Shown: positions 5,473 through 5,769 of the stretch, in pieces | How positions within the stretch are numbered: the first letter of the stretch is position 1 | Layout: each line of letters opens with the position of its first letter | Assembly: GCA_037134755.1 (NCBI GenBank) | Contig: JBAXLO010000262.1 | Location: forward strand, 1-5,769 | Reading direction: 5' to 3' | DNA length: 5,769 nucleotides | From: JBAXLO01 sp037134755 | Lineage (GTDB): Bacteria > Bacteroidota > Bacteroidia > Bacteroidales > JACABE01 | Notes under the pieces: generated by a model | Databases searched by the model: none | What the model was told of the DNA's origin: nothing | Seen by the model: only the letters and a program-made list of their open reading frames with translations | Made by a program: the position numbers and the translations under genes

Positions 5473-5480
5473 CAAATTTA
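5473..5480 (-). promoter_or_regulatory. Bacteroidetes-type -7 box before the DUF2007-like gene
   Basis: TAAATTTG on the minus strand matches TAnnTTTG and ends 43 bp before the ATG at 5429. Three of its eight bases belong to repeat copy B. No TTG sits at exactly 19 bp; the nearest upstream TTGs are at 10 and 25 bp, so the -33 element is uncertain. Confidence 0.4.
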
Positions 5481-5568
5481 TTCAATCCCACAATATTATT
5501 TAACACAATAATTTCATTTTTATTAAAATAAATGTGGAAATACAATTCTTTCCCTTACGGGAAGCTTA
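5478..5568. repeat. 91-bp direct repeat, copy B
   Basis: Second copy of the sequence at 4694-4784 (87/91 identical, same orientation), placed upstream of the DUF2007-like gene. It holds the hairpin TTCCC-TTAC-GGGAA (5550-5563). It is non-coding with respect to the flanking gene, although a short minus-strand frame from the right-hand region runs into it and stops at 5523. Confidence 0.93.
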
Positions 5569-5675
5569 GGAGAGAAAGTTGTAAGAGTACCTTTTAGCTT
5601 AATATATTTGTCACAATCGTCCCAATTGTCCCATATATTTATTTTAGAATAAGCCTGCGCACGATAACCAAGAAC
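5523..5675 (-). pseudogene. Possible decayed coding end before the DUF2007-like gene
   Basis: The minus-strand frame containing IWDNWDDCDKYIKLKGTL is open from 5675 to a TAA at 5525-5523. It is also open from the window edge (5768) to 5679, interrupted only by a TAG at 5678-5676. Across that TAG the same 7-residue rhythm continues (GHRARLI, GQLTFIF, GHRT-stop, GYRAQAY), as if one repeat-containing gene had acquired a stop. No ATG start is visible, and the last codons fall in repeat copy B. I do not recognise a product. It may equally be non-coding. Confidence 0.25.
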
Positions 5676-5769
5676 CTATGTACGATGGCCAAAAATGAAT
5701 GTCAGTTGACCAATAAGACGTGCACGATGACCATAAATGAATGTCAGTTGACCAAAAAGACGTGCATGA
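5661..5769. repeat. Tandem repeat, 21-bp units paired into 42-bp units, running out of the window
   Basis: Two 42-bp units (5682-5723 and 5724-5765) are nearly identical, each built of two related 21-bp halves sharing a TGACCA/TGGCCA core and an A-rich centre. A more diverged 21-bp half precedes them (5661-5681), and another unit seems to start at 5766. The 21-bp period equals seven codons, so any reading frame through it yields a heptapeptide repeat. The units are directly adjacent, without unique spacers. Confidence 0.85.

Noticed and set aside
5661..5769. CRISPR array
   Set aside because: The units are adjacent and both halves are repeated; there are no unique spacers of constant length.
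5598..5769. Plus-strand coding frame through the tandem repeat
   Set aside because: It is open to the window edge, but the first ATG is at 5685 inside the repeat, and nothing upstream looks like a gene start.

Overview
The window reads as chromosome of a Bacteroidetes-type bacterium. Three things point there: an A+T-rich genome, genes that lack Shine-Dalgarno sequences, and several upstream boxes matching the Bacteroidetes -7 promoter consensus TAnnTTTG. No RNA genes, transposase, integrase or CRISPR array are visible.

Left part (1-1595, + strand): the 3' end of nuoM and the complete nuoN, the last two membrane subunits of respiratory complex I, two bases apart in what is clearly the end of a nuo operon. 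This is conserved housekeeping DNA, visibly richer in G+C than the rest.

Middle part (about 1597-3269, - strand): a small accessory islet with two two-gene units. One is a 60-codon gene overlapping, by one base (TAATG), a 207-codon protein that looks like a PARP-type ADP-ribosyltransferase-fold enzyme. The other is a PIN-domain (VapC-like) ribonuclease gene overlapping by 20 bp a 55-codon basic helical protein that is probably its antitoxin. Each unit has a TAnnTTTG box upstream. The islet is bracketed by a 60-bp direct repeat: the last 57 coding bases and stop of nuoN (1537-1596) recur at 3270-3329 with 55/60 identity. Four of the five differences are silent in the nuoN frame. This suggests that a toxin-antitoxin-like islet was inserted at the nuoN 3' end, leaving two nuoN tails of different evolutionary origin.

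Right part (3330-5769, - strand): a lipoprotein of unknown function, an 87-codon protein of unknown function, and a 215-codon protein with a DUF2007-like N-terminus and two C-terminal membrane helices. The last gene is bracketed by a second direct repeat of 91 bp (87/91 identical). Each copy carries a small hairpin, and its inner edge contributes promoter-like boxes to the gene downstream. The far right end holds a 21-bp/42-bp tandem repeat that runs out of the window and may be part of a decayed coding sequence.

Taken together, a conserved operon is followed by accessory DNA assembled around short direct repeats. The functions of the toxin-like pairs are inferred from motifs and gene arrangement only.
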